From the NCBI GenBank assembly GCA_018389105.1, contig JACATO010000623.1:565501-629500 (forward strand): a stretch of DNA of 64,000 nt, written 5' to 3'. Positions 51,501 to 57,662 of this stretch are shown piece by piece (within the stretch, counting starts at the first letter, position 1; each line of letters begins with the position of its first letter). The stretch is from Nautilus pompilius. Its lineage: Eukaryota > Mollusca > Cephalopoda > Nautilida > Nautilidae. Made by a program: the position numbers and the translations under genes. Under the pieces are notes generated by a model. The model was not told where the DNA came from and did no database searches. It saw only the letters and a list, made by a program, of their open reading frames with translations.

Positions 51501-52504
51501 TACCAAATCTAGTAGTTGATTATCAGTATATACACAATATACCAAATCTAGTAGTAGAACATCAGTATATACACAATATACCAAATCTAGTAGTAGAACA
51601 TCAGTATATACACAATATACCAAATCTAGTAGTTGATTATCAGTATATACACAATATACCAAATCTAGTAGTAGAACATCAGTATATACACAATATACCA
51701 AATCTAGTAGTAGAACATCAGTATATACACAATATACCAAATCTAAACAGCAGTTTCCACAAATCAACAAAAGGGGGGGGGGGAAATCTTCATCAATCGG
51801 ATTTGTATACTGTTTTGGCTTTTCTGCTCCGGACTAGACTGTACTGATAGCATTACCAACACTTGATCAGTTTAAATTACGAATTATAATCTGAATCGCA
51901 TAGTTAAATAGTGAAAACCACGAACCCGATCCAACCCCCCCCCCGGACTTCCTCTCTCACTCCGGCGCAGATACAGGGAGACGGTTATGTCGCCAACGGC
52001 CACAATCGTTAAACAGGTTGGGCAGCGGTCATCCGTATTAGTGGGCAACCTTTCTTTAAAATCACTGCGTGCTTTATAACCGGAAAATATCCCCTCTTTT
52101 AGACTGTAGTAGGATCATATATATATATCAGGGTAGCCGCAGTCTGGGCCACCGTGACCTCTGCCCCCCCTTTTTTTATTATTTTTTTTAGGGTTACTGT
52201 CCACATATATCTAATTTGTTAACAGCCCTCCCCACCACCACCATCACCATCTTGGCTTAGACGCACAATAGGAGAATTGTACTAACTGCAAAAGGAAAAC
52301 AATCATAACTTAGTGCAGGATCCGACCTTTATTGACGACCGTTCGTTATGTAGGATAGCGAATTACCAAAGGAGCTGAACAACACCCTATGCTCACCATA
52401 CATTCCAAATCTGGCCAACAAACATCGTACTGTATTCGCAAAGTTTGCGGATCCGAGTCATCGCGACCAAGGACATCGACGTGGAGAATAACTATATCCC
52501 CCAT
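9270..52504 (-). CDS. NBR1: NBR1 selective-autophagy receptor, complete gene with 19 coding exons
   Basis: NBR1 links ubiquitinated cargo, including peroxisomes and protein aggregates, to Atg8/LC3 on the phagophore. The coding exons, in transcript order, are 52397-52504, 51045-51107, 50274-50315, 40646-40818, 37023-37107, 35272-35445, 34872-35031, 34547-34619, 32512-32760, 31012-31173, 30402-30522, 28827-28941, 26707-26858, 24797-25031, 24496-24648, 22990-23175, 21752-22193, 14868-14982 and 9270-9512. They total 3051 nt (1016 residues plus TAA), and every junction agrees in phase. The domains are PB1 (about 1-84), ZZ zinc finger (about 270-320), basic coiled coil (about 376-410), FW domain (about 431-535), LIR (712-715), amphipathic helix (about 898-936) and UBA (about 968-1005). 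Human NBR1 is 966 residues with the same order. The gene is stretched by long introns that carry several mobile elements. Orthology is firm; its cargo in this animal is inferred. Confidence 0.95.
9513..14867 (-). other. NBR1 intron 18
   Basis: A 5.4-kb AT-rich intron. The only element I can define is the SINE at 13429-13658. Sequence around 9950-10170 is slightly richer and non-repetitive but has no recognisable coding content. Confidence 0.7.
13417..13670 (+). mobile_element. tRNA-derived SINE with 12-nt target-site duplication
   Basis: The body (13429-13658, 230 bp) starts with a tRNA-like head: A box TGGCCTAATGG near 13440 and B box GGTTCAATCCC near 13484. A non-tRNA middle follows, then a tail containing GGCCTATGTCCAACAACGG and GGCTGATAT, which resembles 3' ends shared with LINEs in invertebrates. 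The flanks are identical 12-mers AAGCTTCTACCA at 13417-13428 and 13659-13670. The intact duplications and complete boxes suggest a fairly recent insertion. It is not a functional tRNA: no acceptor stem can be closed. Confidence 0.85.
14868..14982 (-). CDS. NBR1: NBR1 exon 18: amphipathic helix
   Basis: Residues 898-936. Alanine-rich segment SPTDFANQLMTTAVNAATRA continuing to AYSTARDVFYSLQARP, placed just before the UBA, where human NBR1 has its membrane-associating J region. Acceptor AG at 14984-14983; donor gtatgt follows. The exon opens with one base completing a split Ser codon. Confidence 0.85.
17880..18480 (-). mobile_element. Tc1-like transposon relic
   Basis: Read on the minus strand it keeps scattered transposase words: AMAIRNRLNLTG (helix-turn-helix side) near 18310, DDNVRPHRTRVLNTF (second catalytic Asp region) near 18040 and EHLWNVFG (third catalytic Glu region) near 17950. 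Much of the middle is missing, stop codons and shifts are frequent, and no clear terminal repeats were seen. An old, dead copy. Confidence 0.75.
21101..21136. repeat. GT/GA compound microsatellite
   Basis: A TA run, then (GT)n, then (GA)n in NBR1 intron 17. A chance frame across it (21085-21540) has no coding merit. Confidence 0.8.
21752..22193 (-). CDS. NBR1: NBR1 exon 17: long low-complexity linker
   Basis: Residues 751-898, the longest exon. Gln-, Ala- and Pro-rich, including ADCAAAAGG and PAGAGAGD stretches coded by GCT/GGA triplet repeats near 21855-21955. It corresponds to the variable, disordered linker between the LIR and the amphipathic helix of NBR1. Acceptor AG at 22195-22194; donor gtgagt at 21751-21746. 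Repeat-length variation here would be tolerated in frame. Confidence 0.88.
22194..22989 (-). other. NBR1 intron 16
   Basis: About 0.8 kb, AT-rich. Nothing recognised. Confidence 0.7.
22990..23175 (-). CDS. NBR1: NBR1 exon 16: LIR (Atg8/LC3-binding) motif
   Basis: Residues 689-750. An acidic run (SDDNSSLSDND) leads into FYIVPLPDCFDTSKPL, which aligns with the human LIR region YIIILPECFDTSRPL. Here the aromatic/hydrophobic core that satisfies the W/F/Y-x-x-L/I/V rule is F712-Y-I-V715, one residue earlier than in human, because the position three after Tyr is Pro. Upstream acidic and Ser residues are typical of a phospho-tunable LIR. Confidence 0.92.
23176..24495 (-). other. NBR1 intron 15
   Basis: About 1.3 kb, AT-rich. 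Nothing recognised. Confidence 0.7.
24496..24648 (-). CDS. NBR1: NBR1 exon 15: linker
   Basis: Residues 638-689. Begins DVSPPKSPTPEMEPLHMS (proline-directed Ser/Thr sites), then an acidic stretch VPDGFDEEGLVTEYVQKKM. Both splice sites are consensus and the phases fit the neighbours. No domain; a disordered linker. Confidence 0.88.
24797..25031 (-). CDS. NBR1: NBR1 exon 14: linker with second LIR-like word
   Basis: Residues 560-638. It contains GHLEQDLLSFEMLNLSERC; the word FEML fits the W/F/Y-x-x-L/I/V pattern with acidic residues before it, so it may be a second LIR, as human NBR1 also has more than one. That is inference from a short pattern. Acceptor AG at 25033-25032; donor gtaagt. Confidence 0.88.
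25032..26706 (-). other. NBR1 intron 13
   Basis: Carries a mariner relic on the + strand (about 25170-25780); the rest is plain AT-rich sequence. Confidence 0.65.
25170..25780 (+). mobile_element. mariner-like transposon relic
   Basis: The frames keep mariner words: ILTIIWDVS near 25355 (the WWD-like catalytic block) and a DVTPNDFRLEHL segment near 25553, corresponding to the YSPDLAPxDFHLF signature around the third catalytic Asp. Stops and shifts are frequent. No terminal repeats were resolved. Old and dead. Confidence 0.6.
26707..26858 (-). CDS. NBR1: NBR1 exon 13: end of FW domain
   Basis: Residues 509-559. GKYHSHWRM then FGPRVWCSIIVK, the closing strands of the Four-Tryptophan (FW) domain; the Trp in HWRM and in RVWC are two of the signature tryptophans. 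It then runs into a polar linker. Confidence 0.93.
26859..28826 (-). other. NBR1 intron 12
   Basis: About 2 kb, AT-rich, with a short (AC)n run near 27521-27539. No gene or element recognised. Confidence 0.7.
28827..28941 (-). CDS. NBR1: NBR1 exon 12: middle of FW domain
   Basis: Residues 471-509. LRLKWGNITPLRTEVTVPFL then GEEGNVTVEMIAPKEPG, matching the central strands of the FW domain (human KLKFMWGNLTL region), including one signature Trp. Confidence 0.93.
28942..30401 (-). other. NBR1 intron 11
   Basis: About 1.5 kb, AT-rich. Nothing recognised. Confidence 0.7.
30402..30522 (-). CDS. NBR1: NBR1 exon 11: start of FW domain
   Basis: Residues 430-470. CEFVCDVTIPDGSCILPGEK then KTWRMKNTGKATWTDRTV, the N-terminal half of the FW domain with two of its tryptophans. 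The donor gttagt follows the GTG codon directly. Confidence 0.94.
30523..31011 (-). other. NBR1 intron 10
   Basis: About 0.5 kb, AT-rich. Nothing recognised. Confidence 0.7.
31012..31173 (-). CDS. NBR1: NBR1 exon 10: basic coiled coil
   Basis: Residues 376-430. KLQEKMAKMIRKKEEKLVEK followed by more Lys/Glu heptads, the coiled coil between ZZ and FW that supports NBR1 self-association. A frame that begins just upstream with Met-Asn is only intron read-through. Confidence 0.92.
31174..32511 (-). other. NBR1 intron 9
   Basis: About 1.3 kb, AT-rich. Nothing recognised. Confidence 0.7.
32512..32760 (-). CDS. NBR1: NBR1 exon 9: second half of ZZ finger and linker
   Basis: Residues 293-376. NCLDYDLCEQCESLSGIHKP continues the ZZ finger (Cys pair plus later His), then FLKFRRPCPRVG, then a conserved linker ending RRHPKFEK that leads into the coiled coil. 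Acceptor AG at 32762-32761; donor gtatgt. Confidence 0.94.
32761..34546 (-). other. NBR1 intron 8
   Basis: About 1.8 kb, splitting the ZZ finger. AT-rich, nothing recognised. Confidence 0.7.
34547..34619 (-). CDS. NBR1: NBR1 exon 8: first half of ZZ finger
   Basis: Residues 269-293. IHWHEGIICDNCSRVIVGAR then YKCG. Two Cys-x2-Cys halves of the ZZ zinc finger, which in this family binds N-degrons or regulates autophagy, are split between this exon and the next. Confidence 0.94.
34872..35031 (-). CDS. NBR1: NBR1 exon 7
   Basis: Residues 216-269. LKHELKTEIVKEVTRKTVQQ begins a predicted helix, followed by a Ser/Thr/Pro linker up to the ZZ finger. The donor is the gtaggt directly after CACT; using it is required to keep the ZZ frame, and the frame running on past it (to 34699) is intron read-through. 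Confidence 0.88.
35272..35445 (-). CDS. NBR1: NBR1 exon 6
   Basis: Residues 158-215. Opens DYCKRVSSEPLGDPLS and ends NLSYQELVQLLEQ, a short helix like those preceding the ZZ finger in NBR1. Phase 0 at both ends, with acceptor AG at 35447-35446 and donor gtaatt. Confidence 0.85.
35446..37022 (-). other. NBR1 intron 5
   Basis: About 1.6 kb. Around 36530-36720 there is a weak tRNA-like pattern (CCCAGTGGT as possible A box, TGTTTGAAGC as possible B box), perhaps a very old SINE. A short frame at 35791-36057 has no family. Confidence 0.5.
37023..37107 (-). CDS. NBR1: NBR1 exon 5
   Basis: Residues 129-157. EKKQPDVIKDADVSVVTRDE then ETGAVLTK; linker after PB1. It supplies the base that completes the split Gln codon of exon 4, and ends at donor gtgagt in phase 0. 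Confidence 0.85.
37108..40645 (-). other. NBR1 intron 4
   Basis: A 3.5-kb intron occupied over half its length by the fossil gene at 37975-39835. The flanks are plain AT-rich sequence; at 37390-37740 there is a distinct segment (CCAAATTAAGCGGCCCTGTC) that may be one end of the inserted element. Confidence 0.6.
37975..39835 (-). pseudogene. Fossil of an uncharacterised multi-copy gene family, probably from a mobile element
   Basis: The minus strand holds separated coding remnants: a short N-terminal piece near 39799-39835 (MADQETRGCSS), a Lys-rich helical piece near 39264-39530, and a C-terminal part at 37975-38552 with the words FATSHGKSVVDGAG and YAIGDWAIVKYDG, then WPEEEDSIFYR. Similar proteins occur, as I recall, in many copies in arthropod and other invertebrate genomes and behave like transposon passengers. 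The copy is broken in several places. The superfamily is unknown to me. It lies inside an NBR1 intron in the same orientation. Confidence 0.65.
40646..40818 (-). CDS. NBR1: NBR1 exon 4: end of PB1 and linker
   Basis: Residues 72-129. VAKRNNNLHVVIRC finishes the last PB1 strand (human KQGNQLQMQV), followed by an acidic, Ser/Thr-rich linker (PPDHDYDEKMNPVDD). Acceptor AG at 40820-40819; donor gtaag; ends with two bases of a Gln codon. Confidence 0.92.
44546..45707 (-). pseudogene. Fossil of an uncharacterised arthropod-type multi-copy gene
   Basis: The remnant reads on the minus strand. Its N-terminal part (45417-45707) has a zinc-finger-like head: CYVCGFYIGPKQV and HVACGTCKSALEGWLRG, a C-x2-C pair plus later Cys and His. 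The middle part (near 44760-44964) has YPSIPIGHSVHMKEDY and GDFKMIGFLKGLQGG. The C-terminal part (44546-44755) has MSLKLHILHSHLDFF and MMGDYIWGLIRDD. I recall the family as very common, in many near-identical copies, in arthropod and some other invertebrate genomes; its function is unknown. The copy is shortened and broken in several places. An HSE array lies just upstream. Confidence 0.7.
45810..45837. promoter_or_regulatory. Perfect six-unit heat-shock element
   Basis: Alternating TTC and GAA triplets every five bases: TTC at 45810, GAA at 45815, TTC at 45820, GAA at 45825, TTC at 45830, GAA at 45835. That is six inverted nGAAn units with no mismatch, twice the three units usually needed for an HSF trimer. 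Weaker TTC units continue at the same period (for example near 45850 and 45860). The array ends about 103 bp upstream of the presumed ATG of the fossil gene at 45707 (minus strand), a promoter-like position. Confidence 0.8.
46180..47170 (-). mobile_element. pogo/Tigger-type (jerky-like) transposon relic
   Basis: On the minus strand, degenerate frames keep the order of a pogo-superfamily transposase: an N-terminal HTH-like stretch near 47000-47140 (SELLGMPKTNIVNTL), the first catalytic block NADETGL near 46690, then VTVLCCANM, KFLAFP and WCFKEVRLENLPVILL at 46480-46630, and a DDE-tail-like part toward 46200. Many stops and shifts. No inverted ends were resolved. Old and dead. Confidence 0.65.
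48476..48496. repeat. (TA)n microsatellite
   Basis: A pure TA run in NBR1 intron 3. Confidence 0.85.
50274..50315 (-). CDS. NBR1: NBR1 exon 3: PB1 acidic region
   Basis: Residues 58-71, only 14 codons: IIVSSDIELKEALK, equal to human VSINSQGEYEEALK in the PB1 domain. Acceptor tttccag, donor gtaaat, phase 0. Confidence 0.92.
50316..51044 (-). other. NBR1 intron 2
   Basis: About 0.7 kb, AT-rich. Nothing recognised. Confidence 0.7.
51045..51107 (-). CDS. NBR1: NBR1 exon 2: PB1 core
   Basis: Residues 37-57: MKVNYDCKDVVIKYVDEDDD plus Gln. It holds the OPCA-type acidic motif (KYVDEDDD) used for PB1-PB1 pairing. The Met here is internal: a T-rich acceptor stands directly before it and the preceding exon supplies the first PB1 strand. 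Confidence 0.93.
51108..52396 (-). other. NBR1 intron 1
   Basis: About 1.3 kb. Carries the 39-bp minisatellite (51395-51745), then G- and C-rich homopolymer runs near 51774 and 51937, and grades into the CpG-rich promoter region. Confidence 0.75.
51395..51745. repeat. 39-bp minisatellite, 9 units in an A-B-B x 3 pattern
   Basis: Nine head-to-tail 39-bp units, exactly 351 bp. There are two unit types differing at a few adjacent bases; read on the + strand they give VVDYQYIHNIPNL (A) and VVEHQYIHNIPNL (B). The order is ABBABBABB, so the true repeat is a 117-bp trimer present three times. Apart from one change in the first unit, copies of a type look identical, implying recent amplification. 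The period is a multiple of three, so both strands stay open by chance. Confidence 0.95.
52397..52504 (-). CDS. NBR1: NBR1 exon 1: start codon and first PB1 strand
   Basis: Residues 1-36. ATG at 52504-52502, then GDIVILHVDVLGRDDSD, later CWPDLECM, which aligns with TTWADIEAM of human NBR1. Donor gtgagc at 52396-52391, phase 0. The exon lies inside the CpG-rich region, and its frame is the only one that joins exon 2 as a PB1 domain. Confidence 0.9.
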
Positions 52505-52642
52505 TGCTACAGACGGTATTCACGGTTCTTTCACCTAAAACCCCTCAGCGTTTACGGATGCACACGAGCCAGGAGTAAACAAATCGGCCATCTTTTTATT
52601 TCCTCTGTTGTTATCTGGACCAAATCACTCCGGAATGTTCTC

Positions 52643-52652
52643 GTCACGTGAG
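52643..52652. promoter_or_regulatory. CLEAR-type E-box upstream of NBR1
   Basis: GTCACGTGAG about 140 bp upstream of the NBR1 ATG. It matches nine of ten bases of the palindromic CLEAR site GTCACGTGAC bound by TFEB/MITF-type factors, which switch on lysosome and autophagy genes. Binding is inferred. Confidence 0.55.
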
Positions 52653-53360
52653 GCGACACGCGAAATATAGTGCCGCGCCCGACGGCGGTTATGGCGTGAA
52701 TACTTAACAACGTTGCAGAAGGGAGAAGAAGAAAAAAAAAAAAAAACTAAACATAATTTAGTTCTGAATTATGTGATGCAACAAAATTCCAATAAAAAAA
52801 TATATATTATTTTTTTTTTTTTTTTTTTTTGCGCACGAGTTTCCATTGAAAATTCCCGGACTATTTAAGGATATGACGTCCTCTCTCTCTCTGTCTCTCT
52901 CTCGTGAATATGGCGCATTATCCCCTATAAACAACAACACTTACACATACTTTCATTAACCGTCCCCCCACCCCACTCTGAAAAAAAAATCATATTCCTC
53001 GGTCACCCACTTCCGATATTTTCACGATGAGATATTAACATCTAATCGAACAATAAATCAGTGATTTTTTTTTTTTATTTTAACCTTTGGGTCGATACAT
53101 TTAAAAAATGGGGTTGAGAACAGCGATATAAGTACTTGTTTTAATTTTACACATTGGTTCTGTAACACACACCCCCACTCCACCCCCCATCTCCCCAAAA
53201 GGGAGGGGGGTGGTGGTCTGTCGTGTTCGAACACTCCCGAATCAGAATAGCTACCCCACCCCAAACGGACGCCATCTTGGATATCAGGATAATGTTTTTT
53301 TGTTGTTGGTGAAATGCATCAAGTACACGATCTCGTTAGGTAATCAGAATACATCGGCAT

Positions 53361-53382
53361 CTCTCTCTCTCTCTCTCTCTCT
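53361..53382. repeat. (CT)n microsatellite
   Basis: A CT run in the intergenic region; it produces a Ser-Leu repeat in a meaningless frame. Confidence 0.85.
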
Positions 53383-53514
53383 GCTAGAAGCATCCCGATA
53401 AATAAGCTATTATTTTTTTTAAAAAAAGGGAATTATTCGGATATACGGTACTGTACCGTATCATTTTTGAAATAATTTCTAAAAAAAAAACAACTTATAT
53501 ATATATATATATAT

Positions 53515-53760
53515 ACAGGGTGCAAGCAAAGTCATATTCCCCCCTATTATTCTAAATGACAATTCTTTAAATCAGAATTATTATTACTATTAATTTTTAA
53601 TTACATTATATGCTTGTTTACAGCACAATGAACACACACATCAATTACGTCAGTATGGACGCCATAGTGTTAATTGGACGTGGGATGACAGCCCTGTGCT
53701 CACCTTTACACTGACGGAGGTTAAAAAAAAAAGGGGGAAACTGCGGTCAAGAAAACGTTT
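53515..53760. mobile_element. Possible Tc1/mariner-type fragment
   Basis: CAGGGTGCAAGCAAAGTC stands directly after a TA microsatellite, the same kind of end as the MITE-like element at 6115. I could not find a matching inverted end, so only one end is suggested. Fragment limits are uncertain. Confidence 0.3.
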
Positions 53761-56714
53761 TTACCTAAAGGTTTTATTTTCTATTTTAGATTCTATGTAA
53801 TTCAAAACTTGTGATCAAAGTTCTGTGTAGTCGTACAGACTGACATTATCTTCAACATATCCAGGAACCTGTTTCTAAAAAAATCCTACAAATAACCAAT
53901 CTACTCAGCTTTAAGTAACTTCATCTAAACGAGGTATTTACCATTGAGAAGGGGGAAGAAAAAAAAAAAAACAAAAAACTTTCCTGAAGCGGCTATTCCT
54001 TGAATCTATTAACTATTCGAAATCTTTTAGTTGTCTGTGGTAAACTTGGAAGCTCTAAAATTGCTAATTTCTCAGCATATAAGTTTTCCACTCTCTCAGT
54101 AAATCTTTCTCTCGTTTTAATATCTTTTCACAAATAAAGACATCATGGCTGTATTATATATATATATATTCCATAAGACCTAACCAGCACCTCACAAAGT
54201 GGAATCCTTTGCTTTGTATAAATAATACATAGAAGATGTACTTCTTGTTTTGTTTTTTTAATATATAAGTACATGGATTCGGGGTATCATTTCTTCTTTA
54301 ATTTATGCTTTCTGAAGCTATTTCTCCTTATCAGATAATGTCAAATACTGATAGATTAAAAGTAATGACTTGCATATTCTGAATTTGTTTCATTTAGTGC
54401 CTTTTTATGTGTAGGTGATTTGTAGGAAAGGTTACTCCTTCAAGTGATAAAAGGGAAAAAATCATTGGCTGATTTACTGTAATAGTGCCTGCGGACTGCT
54501 TAATGTTCAACTTAAGGAAAGATACATTACTTTTATCAATGATTTTGCTTTTTCTACTAGTTTTATTTTTTTTACAATTAAAGAAACACGTGTTCTTTTT
54601 AAATTAAAAATATAATTAATACAAACATGTTTTAAAGTTACCAGTTCTGCATGGAAACTGTTTTTATCAATATTATAATTCATGGTAGTTAATTACATAA
54701 TGATGCAGAATTAGTGAGGAAAAAAAGAAACAAAATTTTTTACAGCTTCTATAATTTAAAGCCTGATAAATCTATAAATCCCCAAATGTCAAAAAACATG
54801 CCTATAGGCATTTATACCAACTAGCCATATCCTCCTCAACCTGTTCAGACAAACCACTTCACTCATTAACTAGCTATGCTGTTACTAAATAAAATCTTAC
54901 AAATATTCAATTCATTGCTAGATTTAAATAACTTGTACTAATGTAAAAATAAAAAAGTTTAAATGCAGACTCAAATCCATTAAATATTTAAAGTGATAAA
55001 CACTTCAGTAAAATCAGACTCCTTCGGTGATCTGCTTGTTAAACTTAGCAGCTCTAATATTACTAATTCTTCTCTTGTTTATAACTCCTCTGTGCCTCTC
55101 ACTAAACAAGTGAAGCTTCTTTGTGCTTCTTTTAGGCTAGCCAGAGCCGCAGTATCAAGAGTGCAACTGGGACAAGTGCCCCAAATCCCATGAGAACAGA
55201 TGCTCTCTAAGCCAGTTATAAGAATAAGTTTACCTATTTCAATCATCTGTATAATTTGTGAACTTTCTAAATATAAGATATGATGCTTTGTTCATATTTC
55301 TTTAGATCTTTATGGTTATTTTCATTAATTAACTATCAAGTGATAAATTACGAATTAAATTCCATTTTTATTAATAATTATTTTATCAATTTTCATTGTA
55401 TTCTGCAATTGTTGATATGGCTAAGCCTATTTCAATTTTTGAGAAATACATAATCAAGTTGTTTAATAAATGATACTCTTGAGAGCCTAACTTGTACTCT
55501 GAACATGTGTAGGTAGACACATAACTAACATATACACACATTCAAGTATAAAATATATAAAGCTATCTATATATCAATTTACATATTTAGGCTCAACACT
55601 GAATACATCATACAATACATTCAGTGGATAAAAATGTGAATGTTCTGCTAGAAGATGGTTTACGTTCCCCACATTATTCTTAATTTTACTTGTATTATCA
55701 TTACAAAAATATTAATCCAGCCTATATAACGCAAAGTATGGTAACTTGTTATGTATGCATTGTTACAGTAAGTTCAATATTAATAGGTGTGATATGAGTA
55801 AAACGTTTCCTGTCACACTGTATTCCAGAGTTCAAAGCATATGACGTCGATTATATCTAATCTATGCATCGTAAACGCTGATTAAGGTCTCATCCATACG
55901 TTTAATTAGAAAGTACTGTTGCTATATCTTACCTTTGTTAAAAAAAAAAAAAAAAACTAGCCCTGGTTGTCTCCCCTGTAGTGCATTAAAAAAAAAAAAA
56001 TTAAAAATCTAAAAACCAAGGAACCTGTTTTCTAAAATATCCTGGTCATTTTTCTCTCTTTCTTTTTACAACTCTGAACAAAATTCTGTACTGAAATTTA
56101 AATTTCCATTCATAGACATCTTTAAAAATTTTTAAAGGAACTAAAAATAATCCAATTAACTTATCTCCCGTAGTTGATGGGAAATAACTCTTCATATTTC
56201 ATTGCATGTGCGACTCTTACCAGAAAAACGATAGTAATCATACTTCTTTGTTTAAATAAATTTGTTTTTGTTATTATATATATTAAGTAATTAATTAAAC
56301 GTATTTAAATGCGTCTTTTTAAACTCAATTTCTAAATTAAATTAAAAAATAGAGACAAATTTAAAATAGATTTTTTTTTTTTTTAAAGTTCAAGGTTGTT
56401 ACTATAGTGACGGTAACCTGACTACCGCCAAATGGCGGTCGACATAACCCAGTCCGAAAGGATACAGTACTGTTACTAAAATTAATATATATATCCATTA
56501 ATGACCTGATGGAAAGCTATAAATTTTTATAAATTAAGTGCTTCATTTAAATTAAAAAAAAAAAATATATATATAATAATTTCCATTTTATTTCTTTTTC
56601 TTATTTACTTTAGTTCTCTTCAGTTTTACAGAAAGAAGCATCTATTGTCTTTCCCCTATTCAGCAACACATGAAGTCTTTTTGAGACCTATAGTCCCTTT
56701 ATAATATATATATT

Positions 56715-56720
56715 ATAATA

Positions 56721-56755
<35 letters not shown>
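56715..56755. repeat. (TA)n microsatellite
   Basis: A long TA run, passing into TGTG at its right end. Confidence 0.85.
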
Positions 56756-56761
<6 letters not shown>

Positions 56762-57565
56762 CTAAATCGAATTTATTAACAAAAGGGAATTACACTAGCC
56801 GCGTTTACCGGATTCAGCAAAGAATGTTGGTGGGTGGGCACGACTCCATTACTCTTCCTGATCTTTGGCATACGATAGACTCGCCTGCCTGTGATTACGA
56901 GCTGAGGGGCTGCTGCTAGACATCCCTGCCGATCAGGTGTGGGAGTCAGTGTTTGTGAGACAGAGAGATATAGGGATTGAAAAACCACTGAGGATTGTTC
57001 AAGATAGTCTATAAGAGGTAATCCTGTCCAGTGTGTACTGACTCCCAGCTTAGCTTCTCTTTTATCTTCGGCATGAAATTAGATAGTCGGACTCAAACAG
57101 TTTTGGTAACCACAGTAAAGCTGAAGCTAGAGTCCTTTTGGAAAATCAAAAAGTAGAGGGTTCGTGACCATTTGCTTAGTTTGGCCTATAAGACAGTCTT
57201 GTGGTGACATATTAAAACTAGAAATTCTCCCCTGTAAAGGAATGCAGGTTTTATCATGACAGTTATCAAGGGTGGTCATAAATATAGTAAGTATAAGGTA
57301 AAAGAGAAATACTTCTGATTAGAAATTAAGAAATAGAATATGGCTTTTTTGTTGTTGTTGTTGTTGTTGAAGAAAAGGCTTTATAAAAATGTTTAAAATA
57401 TTTATATACCAAGAGTTTTATGGTCTCTGTGTAAAAAATTTTTTTTCTTGTAGGATGAAAACGTGGATTTTTTTTGTTGTTGTTGAATGAATGATAATAT
57501 ACTGCTTCTTGGTTGAAAATAGAAAGAAACAAAGAAAAGTTTGAGAAGGATACGTATACCTTACG

Positions 57566-57662
57566 ATGGAATCAAAGAAGCAAGAATCCAAAAAGCCAGT
57601 TTCTTCTACATATGTGTGTGAAAAAGATGTGCCGTTTGAAAATGTAACACACAAAATTAAAG
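57566..57662 (+). CDS. PP2D1: PP2D1-like exon 1
   Basis: ATG at 57566, then ESKKQESKKPVSSTYVCEKD; donor gtaatg at 57663; ends with one base of a Glu codon that exon 2 completes. It is polar and lysine-rich, as the N-terminus of PP2D1 is. An upstream non-coding exon is possible. Confidence 0.7.

Larger units (their letters stand above)
51880..52730. promoter_or_regulatory. CpG-rich promoter region of NBR1
   Basis: CpG dinucleotides, rare in most of the window, are frequent here (for example CTCCGGCGCAG, CGTCACGTG, CCGCGCCCGACGGCGG). The region covers the first coding exon and the sequence just upstream of the ATG at 52504. YY1-like CCATCTT words occur at about 52246 and 52590. No TATA box was seen. 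This fits a broad housekeeping-type promoter. Confidence 0.7.
52731..57565. other. Intergenic region between the head-to-head NBR1 and PP2D1-like genes
   Basis: Simple repeats are dense: T-runs near 52810, CT-rich near 52880, (CT)n at 53361-53382, (TA)n near 53498-53514 and 56715-56755. An ETS-like CACTTCCG near 53008 and a YY1-like GCCATCTTGG near 53270 fall in the NBR1-proximal part. Segments at 54040 and 55036 share short words (AGCTCTAA, GCTAATT-like), perhaps two old copies of one repeat. At about 56760-57300 there is a less AT-rich segment of unknown nature. Confidence 0.5.

Noticed and set aside
51357-51847. Long overlapping open frames on both strands over the minisatellite
   Set aside because: They exist only because the 39-bp period is a multiple of three; there is no splice or start context and no known protein.
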